The notes under the pieces: model-generated
Databases searched by the model: none
The model's input: the letters and a program-made list of their open reading frames with translations, nothing else
What the model was told of the DNA's origin: nothing
In this document: positions 27,163-35,357 of the stretch, piece by piece
Position numbering within the stretch: position 1 is the first letter of the stretch
Layout: every line of letters begins with the position of its first letter
DNA from: JAGOVB01 sp964577365
GTDB lineage: Bacteria; Patescibacteriota; Minisyncoccia; Phycocordibacterales; PALSA-1337
Assembly: GCA_964577365.1 (NCBI GenBank)
Contig: CAZNYP010000002.1
Span: 1-64,000 of the forward strand
Length of the DNA: 64,000 nucleotides
Reading direction: 5' to 3'
Made by a program: the position numbers and the translations under genes

Positions 27163-28746
27163 CTACATGTTGCTTGGTACCTTTATGGCGAGTACTTTGA
27201 GGCCGTTTTCCATAGTATGGGCAAATGCTTTGGTGAGTGCCAGGCGATACCCGGTATCCTCCCCTGCATCGAGGATTTTGTTGTGGGCATAGTAGTTGTT
27301 AAAGGCACTTGCGAGCTCAAGGAGGTAGGTCACGATATGATGTGGTGCGTATTCGGTCTGAGCGCGAAGGACGATCTCTGGAAATCGCACAAGGATGTGA
27401 TCGAGGTCGCTCACGGCTGCACGCTCGATCGGTGTAGTCTGTGCTTTGGCCAAAATACTTCGAGCACGGACCGTAGCGTACTGGAGATACGGTCCCGAGT
27501 CCCCTTCAAATGACACCGACTGCTCACGGTCAAAAATAATATCGCCACCCACTGCCTGACGGAGTACTGAAAACTTGATCGCACCGATAGCAATCGCCTC
27601 GGTATCAGACTCAGCGTTTTTTTCTTTTACTACTTCCTGAATATCCTTTATCAGATCCTCACCAGCGATGATATTCCCCTTTCGAGAAGACATTTTACCC
27701 TCTGCAAAACGGAGCATGCCGTGACCGAATTGTTTGATGTTGTATTTTGGATCGATTTTCTGTAGCGCCTCTTTTACCACTCTAAAATAATCATTTTGTT
27801 CGTTCCCAGTGATGATGAGTGAAAAAGCAAGATGGGGAAACTCGCTGAATTTCTTTGTGGTCAGACCGAGCTCTTTTGCTTCGTATGTTGGCAACCCTTT
27901 CGAGTTTAAAAATACACGAGTGTGTGAGCCTTTGAATACGGTGGCTCCTTCACTTTGTTCAAATACCTGCGGATTATCTTTTACCATTTTGATTCCATCC
28001 TGTGCTACTTCACTTTCAAAAAAGTATTTATCAAAATGAGTATCGAGTTTTTTATAAATACTTTCAAAATATTCCAGACTCAAAGCACGACCGAGATCGT
28101 AGTATTTGTTTACTTCTGGATCAGACTTCTCAAAAATCTTTTTGTTGAGTTCATCAATTTCTGCTTTATTGTTTTCGTACTCATTATTTCCGATTACGTA
28201 TATCTTCCCCCAATATTCGATGGTGTTTTGGAAATTCTCCTTGTCTTTAAGTAGTGCCCAAATAGCTTTGGCTACATGCAGCCCCACATCACCCTGGTAG
28301 CAGTCTCGGATCACCTTAGCTCCACCGAATTCAATGAGTCGTGCAAAGGTCTCGCCTATCGCATTGTTCATAAGGTGACCGATGTGGAATACCTTGAATG
28401 GATTTGGATTCGTATACTCAACCATTACCTCCTGACCTTTATAGAGATCATTCTTCCCCACCTCCGCAGTTGTCGCTTTTATTTTATTTGAAATATAGTC
28501 GTCTGATAGAAAAAAGTTTATGTATCCTGGACCTGCGATCTCTACCTTTGATATTTCTTTTGGAAGCGAGAGTCCTGCGACGATTTTTTCTGCTGCCTGT
28601 TTTGGAGACATTTTCCACTCTTTGGCGAGCGCAAAAGCAACCGGAGACGCATAGTCACCCTGGGCAAAATTTTCGGTATGAGAAAGGGGAATGGTGATCG
28701 TTTCACCCACCGCCTTTTGTAGCGTATTCTTAATGAGGTCTTGCAT
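27163..28746 (-). CDS. argS: Arginyl-tRNA synthetase
   Basis: A 527-residue class I synthetase. The N-terminal Add-1 domain, HIGH variant FHIGHLMNN, and the C-terminal DALR anticodon-binding domain (ending MENGLKVLAIKVPSNM) are visible. ATG 28746 is preferred because TATATT (28758-28753) ends six bases upstream; residues further upstream do not look like ArgRS. Independent unit with its own terminator. Confidence 0.95.
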   Translation of the reverse strand: MQDLIKNTLQKAVGETITIPLSHTENFAQGDYASPVAFALAKEWKMSPKQAAEKIVAGLSLPKEISKVEIAGPGYINFFLSDDYISNKIKATTAEVGKNDLYKGQEVMVEYTNPNPFKVFHIGHLMNNAIGETFARLIEFGGAKVIRDCYQGDVGLHVAKAIWALLKDKENFQNTIEYWGKIYVIGNNEYENNKAEIDELNKKIFEKSDPEVNKYYDLGRALSLEYFESIYKKLDTHFDKYFFESEVAQDGIKMVKDNPQVFEQSEGATVFKGSHTRVFLNSKGLPTYEAKELGLTTKKFSEFPHLAFSLIITGNEQNDYFRVVKEALQKIDPKYNIKQFGHGMLRFAEGKMSSRKGNIIAGEDLIKDIQEVVKEKNAESDTEAIAIGAIKFSVLRQAVGGDIIFDREQSVSFEGDSGPYLQYATVRARSILAKAQTTPIERAAVSDLDHILVRFPEIVLRAQTEYAPHHIVTYLLELASAFNNYYAHNKILDAGEDTGYRLALTKAFAHTMENGLKVLAIKVPSNM

Positions 28747-28775
28747 GAGAGAAATATAGCATTTTTGTTCTATAT

Positions 28776-28809
28776 ATAAAAGAAGTCTCGGCACGATTGC
28801 GCCGAGACT
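28776..28809 (-). terminator. Terminator of orphan gene B
   Basis: A perfect nine-base stem AGTCTCGGC/GCCGAGACT (28784-28809) followed by a T-rich stretch on the minus strand. Confidence 0.85.
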
Positions 28810-28837
28810 GTCCAAAGTTCATATTTCTAGATCCTAC

Positions 28838-29362
28838 TTAGATAAAAACTGGGTTAAAGTGCACAGGTGAGGTAACAATTAGTTCTTGGTGAACGATGCG
28901 AACTGCGGTGGGGTACTGAACACCTGGCCGTGGATCCCAATCCTCCAGGTATTCATATTGCCAGAGCTCGGATTCAGGTGCGTCAACTTCGCGCATGTAG
29001 TCCCTCGCCCTTTCGGTCACCAAAGCGTGATAGGGCCTCCAGGTCACATCGAGCGTGACGATCCCTTCCTCCTTTGGCGAAGAAAAGAGGTGCTTGTGCC
29101 GACGAGCACCTGGGAACCTATCCTTGAGCTTGGGGACCACGAACGCTTCGAGAAAAGTACTTTCATGAACATCGTCAGGAGTGTACCCTTCTGACCACAT
29201 AAACTGTTCGAGTTCTCCATTCACTTCGACAGTTGCAATGAGATACCACCGTGTCCCAAACACCCTGATCAGGGCATCTGTACGTGGGTCGAACTGATTC
29301 GACCTGTTGCTCTCTGCCCGGAGATATCCATGACAGAGTTGGGGATTGATTTCAGCGTTCAT
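28838..29362 (-). CDS. Orphan protein B, unknown function
   Basis: A 174-residue soluble protein rich in Trp, Tyr, Pro and charged residues; no family recognised. The ATG is preceded by TAGTAT about 15 bases upstream and a weak TTGGTG SD-like run, so it has a short leader. It ends in its own strong hairpin. Leu and Arg codons look more GC-ending than in argS or glyA beside it, by eye. Confidence 0.6.
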   Translation of the reverse strand: MNAEINPQLCHGYLRAESNRSNQFDPRTDALIRVFGTRWYLIATVEVNGELEQFMWSEGYTPDDVHESTFLEAFVVPKLKDRFPGARRHKHLFSSPKEEGIVTLDVTWRPYHALVTERARDYMREVDAPESELWQYEYLEDWDPRPGVQYPTAVRIVHQELIVTSPVHFNPVFI

Positions 29363-29380
29363 AACACCAAAAACACAATA

Positions 29381-30547
29381 CTATTTTCTCAGTATTTTGT
29401 CAATCCTTTCCGCTATTTTCACCATATCCTTTTCCTTTTTCCCTCTCGTCGTCTCTGCTGGGGTTCCGAGTCGAATACCTGACGGATCCATCGGTGGTCG
29501 TGTGTCGAATGGGATCGCGTTTTTATTTACAATAATACCGGCTTTTTCGAGACGGTCTGAGGCCTGACTTCCAGAAATACCGTTTGCAGCAGTATCTACG
29601 AGGAGCAAGTGGGTATCGGTTCCGCCAGAGACGATTCTCCATCCACGCTTTGTGAGCTCTGCTGAAAGCGCTTTGGCATTTTTGATAATTTGGTGCGCGT
29701 AATTTTTAAAGCTAGGCTGGATTGCTTCTTTGAGAATGACAGCGACAGAAGCAATTTGATTTATGTGAGGTCCACCCTGGAGACCTGGAAAAACCGCTCG
29801 GTCGATCTTCTTTCCCATTTCTCTAGAATCAATCTTTGCATATATGATTGCAGAGCGTGGACCACGCAGAGTTTTGTGCGTAGTGTGAGTCACTATATCT
29901 GCGTATGGGAATGGTGAGGGATATGCCTTGCCCGCTACAAGTCCTGCAAAGTGTGACATGTCGACCATGAGGAGCGCTCCACATGCATCAGCAATTTCTC
30001 TAAACTTCTTAAAATCGATAATGCGTGGATATGCAGTATACCCAGCAACAATGATATGTGGTTTATTTTCGATTGCGATTTTCTTTAAATTTTCATAATC
30101 GATAATTTCGGTAGTTTTGTCCACTCCATAAGGAACCTGGGTCCAGATCTTTCCCGTCGCTGAAACTTTGTGGCCGTGAGTGAGATGTCCTCCCTGATCG
30201 AGACTCATTCCCATGATTTTTCCTCCCAATGGGACAAGGGCTGTGTACACTGCAAGATTTGCTGGAGAGCCAGAGAGCGCCTGTACATTTACATGCCATG
30301 TGTCCCTCTTTAAACCAAACAATTTTAACGCACGTTCAATCGCCAGATTCTCAACCTTGTCGACGACTTCGTTTCCACCATAGTATCGCTTGCCCGGATA
30401 CCCCTCAGCGTACTTGTTGTTGAACTCAGAGCCCAACGCCTTGAGTGCATCCTGGGACATATAGTTCTCAGACGGAATGAGGTTGATGACACTCTTTTGG
30501 CGTTTCTTTTCGGTATCGATGAGTTTCTGTACAGTAGTATCTTTCAT
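29381..30547 (-). CDS. glyA: Serine hydroxymethyltransferase
   Basis: A 388-residue PLP enzyme converting serine and tetrahydrofolate to glycine and methylene-tetrahydrofolate. THKTLRGPR contains the PLP-binding lysine, with SENYMS and the YAEGYPGKRYYGG motif near the N-terminus. Start 30547 has TACAAT (30559-30554) six bases upstream; a longer frame upstream runs through the thyA terminator and is rejected. It supplies the one-carbon unit used by ThyA. Confidence 0.97.
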   Translation of the reverse strand: MKDTTVQKLIDTEKKRQKSVINLIPSENYMSQDALKALGSEFNNKYAEGYPGKRYYGGNEVVDKVENLAIERALKLFGLKRDTWHVNVQALSGSPANLAVYTALVPLGGKIMGMSLDQGGHLTHGHKVSATGKIWTQVPYGVDKTTEIIDYENLKKIAIENKPHIIVAGYTAYPRIIDFKKFREIADACGALLMVDMSHFAGLVAGKAYPSPFPYADIVTHTTHKTLRGPRSAIIYAKIDSREMGKKIDRAVFPGLQGGPHINQIASVAVILKEAIQPSFKNYAHQIIKNAKALSAELTKRGWRIVSGGTDTHLLLVDTAANGISGSQASDRLEKAGIIVNKNAIPFDTRPPMDPSGIRLGTPAETTRGKKEKDMVKIAERIDKILRK

Positions 30548-30571
30548 AGGGTGATTGTAACAAATTGGAGC

Positions 30572-30610
30572 TAAAAAGAGAAAGGGTCGCCAGCAAAAGC
30601 CGACGACCCC
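30572..30610 (-). terminator. Terminator of the CYTH-dcd-thyA unit
   Basis: GGGTCG...CGACCC stem (30584-30609) followed by CTCTTTTT on the minus strand. Confidence 0.8.
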
Positions 30611-30661
30611 AACTTCCCACTTAACAGAAGGATGGTGCGAAAACACCTCACTAATCATATC

Positions 30662-31639
30662 TTATTTGCGTTTCTTTTTCACCACCCTGTCCTTTTCATT
30701 GAACCCTCCTGCCACCGTCATTGCCGCTTTGAGTGTCGGATGTGGATCGTAGTCCTCGAGGGTCACCATGTCAGGAGTAAATGTATCGAGATCTTTTATC
30801 TTGTCGCTCAAGACTAGCCGTGGGAAATTTTTTGGTTTTCGTTTTAGCTGCTCTTTTACCTGTGGAATATGGTCTTCGTAAATATGTGCATCACCGAGCG
30901 TATGGATAAATTCCCCCGGCTTGTACCCTGCTAGTTTTGCCACAACCATCGTGAGTGCGGCATAGCTCGCGATGTTAAATGGAACTCCGAGGAACATGTC
31001 GCAGCTACGTTGATACAAAAGGCATGAGAGTTTGTCACCTGATACATTGAAATGAAAGAGGATGTGGCAGAGTGGAAATGAAAGGGCCTCACCTGGCTTT
31101 GCCATGGCATATAGAAACTGAGGATTCCACGCAGAAAGGACTGCGTGTTTTCGTTCTGGAAAATTCTTGAGCGTATCGACCACCCAGCGCAGCTGATCGA
31201 TCGTCCGCCCATCAGCCGCAGGCCATGCACGCCACTGTTCCCCATAAATACGTGGAAGCTCACCGTGTAGCTTTGCAAACTTTTTATCGGTCTTTATCTT
31301 TTCGACAAATTCTTCTTTTGAAAGCTGCGGCAGTTTCTTTTTATCTGCTTTTGCTTTATAAATTTTGTATGGATAATCGTTCCAAATGGGAACTCCGTGG
31401 TCAACGAGATATTTTATGTTTGTCTGCCCCGACATGAACCAGTACAGCTCGTGCATGATACTGTTCCATGGCACTTTTTTGGTAGTTAAAAGAGGAAATC
31501 CTTTTGAAAGATCAAAGCGCATTTGCCGACCAAACACACTAGTGAGACCGGTGCCAGTATTGTGATCATGCTTTTTTGTCCCGTTCTTCAAAATATCTTT
31601 GAGGAGATCGAGATATTGTTGTTCGGGGTGATTTTTCAT
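30662..31639 (-). CDS. thyA: Thymidylate synthase
   Basis: A 325-residue enzyme methylating dUMP to dTMP with methylene-tetrahydrofolate. The catalytic Cys is in FPLCHILFHF, followed by YQRSCDMFLGVPFNIASYA and the dUMP-binding HIYEDH. Slightly longer than E. coli ThyA because of an insert around residues 85-130. The ATG overlaps the dcd stop (TAATG), so dUMP supply and use are coupled. Confidence 0.97.
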   Translation of the reverse strand: MKNHPEQQYLDLLKDILKNGTKKHDHNTGTGLTSVFGRQMRFDLSKGFPLLTTKKVPWNSIMHELYWFMSGQTNIKYLVDHGVPIWNDYPYKIYKAKADKKKLPQLSKEEFVEKIKTDKKFAKLHGELPRIYGEQWRAWPAADGRTIDQLRWVVDTLKNFPERKHAVLSAWNPQFLYAMAKPGEALSFPLCHILFHFNVSGDKLSCLLYQRSCDMFLGVPFNIASYAALTMVVAKLAGYKPGEFIHTLGDAHIYEDHIPQVKEQLKRKPKNFPRLVLSDKIKDLDTFTPDMVTLEDYDPHPTLKAAMTVAGGFNEKDRVVKKKRK

Positions 31640-32202
31640 TATTTCTTTTTACTGATCTTTACCTTCTTTGGAGCAATGTATGAATTCCAGTCTTTGCCGT
31701 TGTATCTACCGTAGTCGGCATAGTCTCTCTGTGTAGCACCACTCATCTCAGAAAATGTGAGCTGGCCGATCTGCATACCGGGACGAAGGACGATCGGTAC
31801 TTTGTTGAGGTTACATAGTTCAAAGGTGATGTTTAGAAAGTGGCCAGGGTTGATGAGACCTGCGGTGTTGTGCACGAGGAGACCGATGCGAGCGAGACTG
31901 CTTTTTCCGTGGAGCTGGACCAAATACTTTCGAGATCCAAAAAAATCCTTTGAGGTACCGAGGATACTCACCCCTGGGTGCAGTATGTATTCACCACCTT
32001 CTTCGACGATCGCTTCGTACATGTTTGCAAATACATGTTTCTCCGGGTCGATCAGCTTTGTCGAGTGCGACTGAGTCACGAGGAATTTTGTCCCGAGACA
32101 TATATCGTAACTCGCCGGACCCAAACGTTTTGGATCAAAGTCCTTTATTACTATTTCTCCATCTTTTATTGCTTTCTTTATATCTTTATCGCAGAGGTAC
32201 AT
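31639..32202 (-). CDS. dcd: dCTP deaminase
   Basis: A 187-residue trimeric enzyme of the dUTPase fold, giving dUTP from dCTP. GKSSLARIGLLVHNTAGLI and the catalytic Glu in NITFELCN fit; residues LRPGMQIGQLTF form the C-terminal closing region. It might be a bifunctional deaminase/dUTPase, since no dUTPase is in the window; sequence alone does not decide this. Confidence 0.92.
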   Translation of the reverse strand: MYLCDKDIKKAIKDGEIVIKDFDPKRLGPASYDICLGTKFLVTQSHSTKLIDPEKHVFANMYEAIVEEGGEYILHPGVSILGTSKDFFGSRKYLVQLHGKSSLARIGLLVHNTAGLINPGHFLNITFELCNLNKVPIVLRPGMQIGQLTFSEMSGATQRDYADYGRYNGKDWNSYIAPKKVKISKKK

Positions 32203-32210
32203 GGTGGTAT

Positions 32211-32891
32211 TTATTCAATAATAAAAGTTTTTTCTGTTCCATAATACTCGGGCCAATGAGTATTATAGTGCGCAAACATGCGCTCGAGTCTATCTTGTGG
32301 CAATTCGGAAATACCCAGTAGCCGCATGGTGTCGAGTAGCTCCATTCGAACTTTTTCGAGATCTGCCTCTACTGTAGTCAGTTTTTCAAATTCTACTACA
32401 TATCCGTATCCAGCATTTTTATCGAGGCATACGTTTATATCCCCAGCCTGATACACCTCTCGCTCACGAGACCATTTTGCTTGATACACACAACCCGCAG
32501 CAAGGAGCATCGCATCGAGATCGACGAGAGTCTTTGGGATGACCGCTTCGAACTCGATACGCTTTACCCCATTTGCACTCGTATCATCCCCTACCGATGC
32601 CTTGATCACAAATAGGACTTTGCCATTTGTATCACGAGTGCGTATAGAGATTTTCTTTCCCTCTTTTACAATGAGGTCGAGTGAGGTGACCTGTTCTGGT
32701 GTAAGAAATACACTGATTTCTTTTTTCAAAAGTGAGAGATCTGCAGGAGCAACAAAATAATGATTGAGCTGTTTTTCTTTATTCTCTAGTTTTGTCTGTG
32801 GGAACTTTTCCTGAAGACGAGAAATCAAACCAGAAGCGTTTTCTTGTGATCCTAGCAAACTCTTTATTTCTACTTCATAGATATGACTCAT
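32211..32891 (-). CDS. CYTH-domain protein (adenylate cyclase IV / thiamine-triphosphatase type)
   Basis: A 226-residue protein opening with the diagnostic EVEIKS, with basic strands (SIRTRD, LFVIKAS) and acidic strands (IEFEAVIP, YVVEFEKL) lining the expected triphosphate tunnel. Members hydrolyse or cyclise nucleoside or inorganic triphosphates; which applies is open. First gene of the dcd-thyA unit. TATAAT (32903-32898) is six bases before the ATG. Confidence 0.85.
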   Translation of the reverse strand: MSHIYEVEIKSLLGSQENASGLISRLQEKFPQTKLENKEKQLNHYFVAPADLSLLKKEISVFLTPEQVTSLDLIVKEGKKISIRTRDTNGKVLFVIKASVGDDTSANGVKRIEFEAVIPKTLVDLDAMLLAAGCVYQAKWSREREVYQAGDINVCLDKNAGYGYVVEFEKLTTVEADLEKVRMELLDTMRLLGISELPQDRLERMFAHYNTHWPEYYGTEKTFIIE

Positions 32892-32966
32892 AGACCTATT
32901 ATACCCCCCTCAAAATAAAGCAAAAGATGACAAACCAACAAAAACAATATCTGATATACTTTAGAC

Positions 32967-33464
32967 ATGATTACATTCATGATCGCTGCTATGACCGCTG
33001 ACGGATTTATCGCTCGAGATGCCCATCATCCAGCCTTTTGGTCAAGCAAAGAGGACAAAAAACGCTTTGTGGAACTCACCAAACGAGCAGGTGTCATCGT
33101 TATGGGTTCGACCACCTACAAGACACTCCCTCGCCCTCTCGCTGAACGAGTAAATATCGTCTACAGCCGCTCAAAGCAGTTTGAAGGAGTGGAAATGACC
33201 CAGAGTGACCCTCGCACCCTGCTGACCGAGCTCGAAGGACGTGGTTTTAAAGAAGTTGCGATCTGTGGAGGTGCCGAGATCTACAATCTCTTTTTACGAG
33301 CAAAATCGATTCAAAAAATATATCTTACTGTAGAACCACTGCTGTTTGGAAAAGGGGTAACGATGTTCAAAGACGAAGTAAACTTTCGCCTCGAGCTCAT
33401 GAATATTGAAAAGACAGAACACGGCGCACTCATGCTCGAGTATAACGTGCACTATAGTTCATAA
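32967..33464 (+). CDS. Dihydrofolate reductase family protein
   Basis: A 165-residue NADPH-dependent reductase-fold protein (IAAMTADGFIA, GVIVMGSTTYKTL, AICGGAEIYNLFL). The GG and TTYKTLP segments match DHFR, although the N-terminus also resembles the RibD reductase branch. Transcribed divergently from the CYTH-dcd-thyA unit, so regeneration of tetrahydrofolate is the likely task. TATACT (32955-32960) is six bases before the ATG. Confidence 0.85.
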   Translation: MITFMIAAMTADGFIARDAHHPAFWSSKEDKKRFVELTKRAGVIVMGSTTYKTLPRPLAERVNIVYSRSKQFEGVEMTQSDPRTLLTELEGRGFKEVAICGGAEIYNLFLRAKSIQKIYLTVEPLLFGKGVTMFKDEVNFRLELMNIEKTEHGALMLEYNVHYSS

Positions 33465-33500
33465 AAAAACACCCATGGACTCGCTAGTCGCATAGGTGTG
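33465..33500 (-). terminator. Terminator of orphan gene C
   Basis: CACC-ATG/CAT-GGTG outer and GACT/AGTC inner stems (33469-33498) followed by seven T on the minus strand, just after the stop at 33521. Confidence 0.75.
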
Positions 33501-33520
33501 TAAATAAAAACGATGGATGT

Positions 33521-33973
33521 TCAGCCGATTTGGCCCGGCGCCGTCTGTGCGTTTTTGAGAATTCCTATAAGACCTTCGTCTGGAACTCCCAATCGAGAAG
33601 CTTCCACGACAACGTCTACCTCATCATGAACCTGCTCTAAAGTGAGCGGTGACTCAGGATCTGGTACCAAGACTGGGTGCCTCTTTCTGAGGACACTCAC
33701 AATCCCATCCTGCATACTGCCCAGACTTCGGAAGTGATGGATGTTGTTAAGTTCACGATCTACAGGACTTGTTCCAGACCGTATCGCTATGACAACGTCA
33801 GGAATACAACTCACATCAGCATCCTCTTTGAGATACGAGTAGCAAGGGATGATTATGTCGCTGCCTTCGCGTCCCCGATTTAGCTCCTCACTGATAGCTC
33901 GGAGCAGGTCTTCGGAAATCTGGTGAGCATTGTTACCGGAGTGGCGCAAGAATACAATATGTACAATGTGCAT
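33521..33973 (-). CDS. Orphan protein C, unknown function
   Basis: A 150-residue soluble protein, start MHIVHIVFLRHSGNNAHQ. Its alternation of beta and helix (DVVIAIRSG, IVSVLRKRHPVLVPDP) suggests a small Rossmann-like or response-regulator-like fold, but no family is recognised. ATG 33973 is chosen since AAAGG stands nine bases upstream. One of the orphans with private terminator. Confidence 0.6.
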   Translation of the reverse strand: MHIVHIVFLRHSGNNAHQISEDLLRAISEELNRGREGSDIIIPCYSYLKEDADVSCIPDVVIAIRSGTSPVDRELNNIHHFRSLGSMQDGIVSVLRKRHPVLVPDPESPLTLEQVHDEVDVVVEASRLGVPDEGLIGILKNAQTAPGQIG

Positions 33974-34015
33974 GTTTGATACCTTTCGTTCCACAACAGA
34001 CTACACCAAACGCAA

Positions 34016-34047
34016 AGAAAAAACCACTCTCTCGAGTGGTTTTTTCT
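34016..34047. terminator. Terminator of secE-nusG-rplK
   Basis: AACCACTC/GAGTGGTT stem (34022-34041) flanked by A and T runs; usable from both sides. Confidence 0.85.
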
Positions 34048-34054
34048 TTTTTAT

Positions 34055-34477
34055 CTATTTTACATCCACTCCCATGTTTCGAGCTGATCCTTCGATGATT
34101 CGCATTGCTGCGTTGATGTCGGTAGTGTTGAGATCTGGAAGTTTCTTTTCTGCAATTGCTTTGAGCTGTGCCTTTGTGAGTGTTCCGATCTTTGCAGTGT
34201 TTGGCTTGCCTGATCCCTTTTCCTTTCCGAGAGCCTTTAGAATGAGACTAGACGCTGGAGGGGTTTTTAGAACAAAGTCATAGGTACGGTCCTCGAATAC
34301 AGTGATTTCTACTGGAACGATATCGCCCATCATTTCTTTGGTAGCATCGTTGAACTTCTTTACAAAGTCTCCGATGTTGATACCCGCCTGGCCTAGAGCC
34401 GGACCTACTGGAGGTGCTGGGTTAGCCTTCCCTGCTGGGATGACGAGTTTTAGCTTTTTAGTGATTTTCTTTGCCAT
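34055..34477 (-). CDS. rplK: 50S ribosomal protein L11
   Basis: A 140-residue protein of the GTPase-associated centre: N-terminal domain (PAGKANPAPPVGPALGQAGI) and rRNA-binding C-terminal domain (ending NMGVDVK). It is the last gene of its unit. rplA (L1), its almost universal neighbour, is absent here. Confidence 0.97.
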   Translation of the reverse strand: MAKKITKKLKLVIPAGKANPAPPVGPALGQAGINIGDFVKKFNDATKEMMGDIVPVEITVFEDRTYDFVLKTPPASSLILKALGKEKGSGKPNTAKIGTLTKAQLKAIAEKKLPDLNTTDINAAMRIIEGSARNMGVDVK

Positions 34478-34501
34478 ATTGGTTAGTTACAGTACTTTAT
34501 A

Positions 34502-35047
34502 TTAAATCTTCTTTACTTGCAAGAAGTCGAGCTCGACTGGAGTCTCTCGACCGAACATCGCTACGAGCACTTTTACCTTGCCTCGTTCGGTGTCTACTTC
34601 CCCTACCTTACCCTCGAGATCCTTAAATGGTCCATCAACAATCTTTACGAGATCGTCAACAATGAGGTCGATATTGTGAGAAACGGTGTCTTTTGACATA
34701 CGTGAAAAGAGTCCTTCTACTTCTTTTTTGGAAAGAGGTACTGGGACCACTCCAGAACCGACGAATCCGGTCACACGAGGAGTATTTCGTACGACATACC
34801 ATGAATCATCAGTTACCACCATATCCACGAGGATGTATCCGGGATAGATTTTCTCCTCTTCTTCGACACGCTTGCCGGCCTTTATTTTAATCTTCTTTTC
34901 AGTCGGAACGAGTACCGCAAAAATACGATCCTGCATACCGAGAGAGTCAATACGCTGCTTTAGATTTCGAGCCACCGCATTTTCATATCCAGAGTAGGTG
35001 TGGATGGCGTACCAGTTTCGATCTGTGTTTCCTTGTTGTTTTGACAT
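34502..35047 (-). CDS. nusG: Transcription elongation/antitermination factor NusG
   Basis: A 181-residue factor linking RNA polymerase to Rho and the ribosome. The NGN domain (NWYAIHTYSGYENAVARNL, YPGYILVDMV, VVRNTPRVTGFVG) and the KOW domain (DLVKIVDGPFKDLEGKV) are complete. Four bases below secE. Confidence 0.97.
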   Translation of the reverse strand: MSKQQGNTDRNWYAIHTYSGYENAVARNLKQRIDSLGMQDRIFAVLVPTEKKIKIKAGKRVEEEEKIYPGYILVDMVVTDDSWYVVRNTPRVTGFVGSGVVPVPLSKKEVEGLFSRMSKDTVSHNIDLIVDDLVKIVDGPFKDLEGKVGEVDTERGKVKVLVAMFGRETPVELDFLQVKKI

Positions 35048-35051
35048 GGGT

Positions 35052-35222
35052 TTATATAAAAAGTTTTAGGATTTGAGCAAAGAGATAATCAAAGCCTCCG
35101 AGAACAACTGCGGTAAGTACTGAAAACACAATGACCACAATAGAATATGCAATAGCCTGTGAACGAGTCGGCCACTTTACATGCTTCAATTCTGCTTTTG
35201 TATCTCGTAGATAATCAAACAT
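35052..35222 (-). CDS. secE: Preprotein translocase subunit SecE
   Basis: A 56-residue single-TM subunit of the SecYEG channel: amphipathic KAELKHVKWPTRSQA followed by one TM helix. ATG 35222 is used since the family begins just before this amphipathic helix; the longer frame crosses a hairpin. Heads secE-nusG-rplK. Confidence 0.92.
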   Translation of the reverse strand: MFDYLRDTKAELKHVKWPTRSQAIAYSIVVIVFSVLTAVVLGGFDYLFAQILKLFI

Positions 35223-35241
35223 AGTGTTATTTATTCCTAAT

Positions 35242-35261
35242 AAAAAACCCCGCTGCGGGGT
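35242..35261 (-). terminator. Hairpin with U tract at the 5' end of the secE message
   Basis: ACCCC/GGGGT stem (35247-35261) followed by six T on the minus strand, 20 bases before the secE ATG and directly after the predicted start (about 35264). It could be a second terminator for the gene at 35358, an early-termination control of secE-nusG-rplK, or a protective 5' hairpin. Confidence 0.6.
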
Positions 35262-35270
35262 AATGCACAT

Positions 35271-35298
35271 ATAGTAGCATAACCCTGTAAATTGTAAA
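35271..35298 (-). promoter_or_regulatory. Promoter of secE-nusG-rplK
   Basis: TTTACA (35298-35293) and TACTAT (35276-35271) with a 16-base spacer on the minus strand. No tRNA-Trp precedes secE, unlike in many bacteria. Confidence 0.5.
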
Positions 35299-35312
35299 GG
35301 TCCCCAGTGGGC

Positions 35313-35350
35313 GACAAAAAAAACACCACCCGGAGGTGGTGTTTTTTGTC
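35313..35350. terminator. Terminator of the SIMPL gene
   Basis: ACACCACC/GGTGGTGT core (35323-35342), extended by complementary A and T runs to GAC/GTC ends. Confidence 0.9.
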
Positions 35351-35357
35351 GAGAAAT

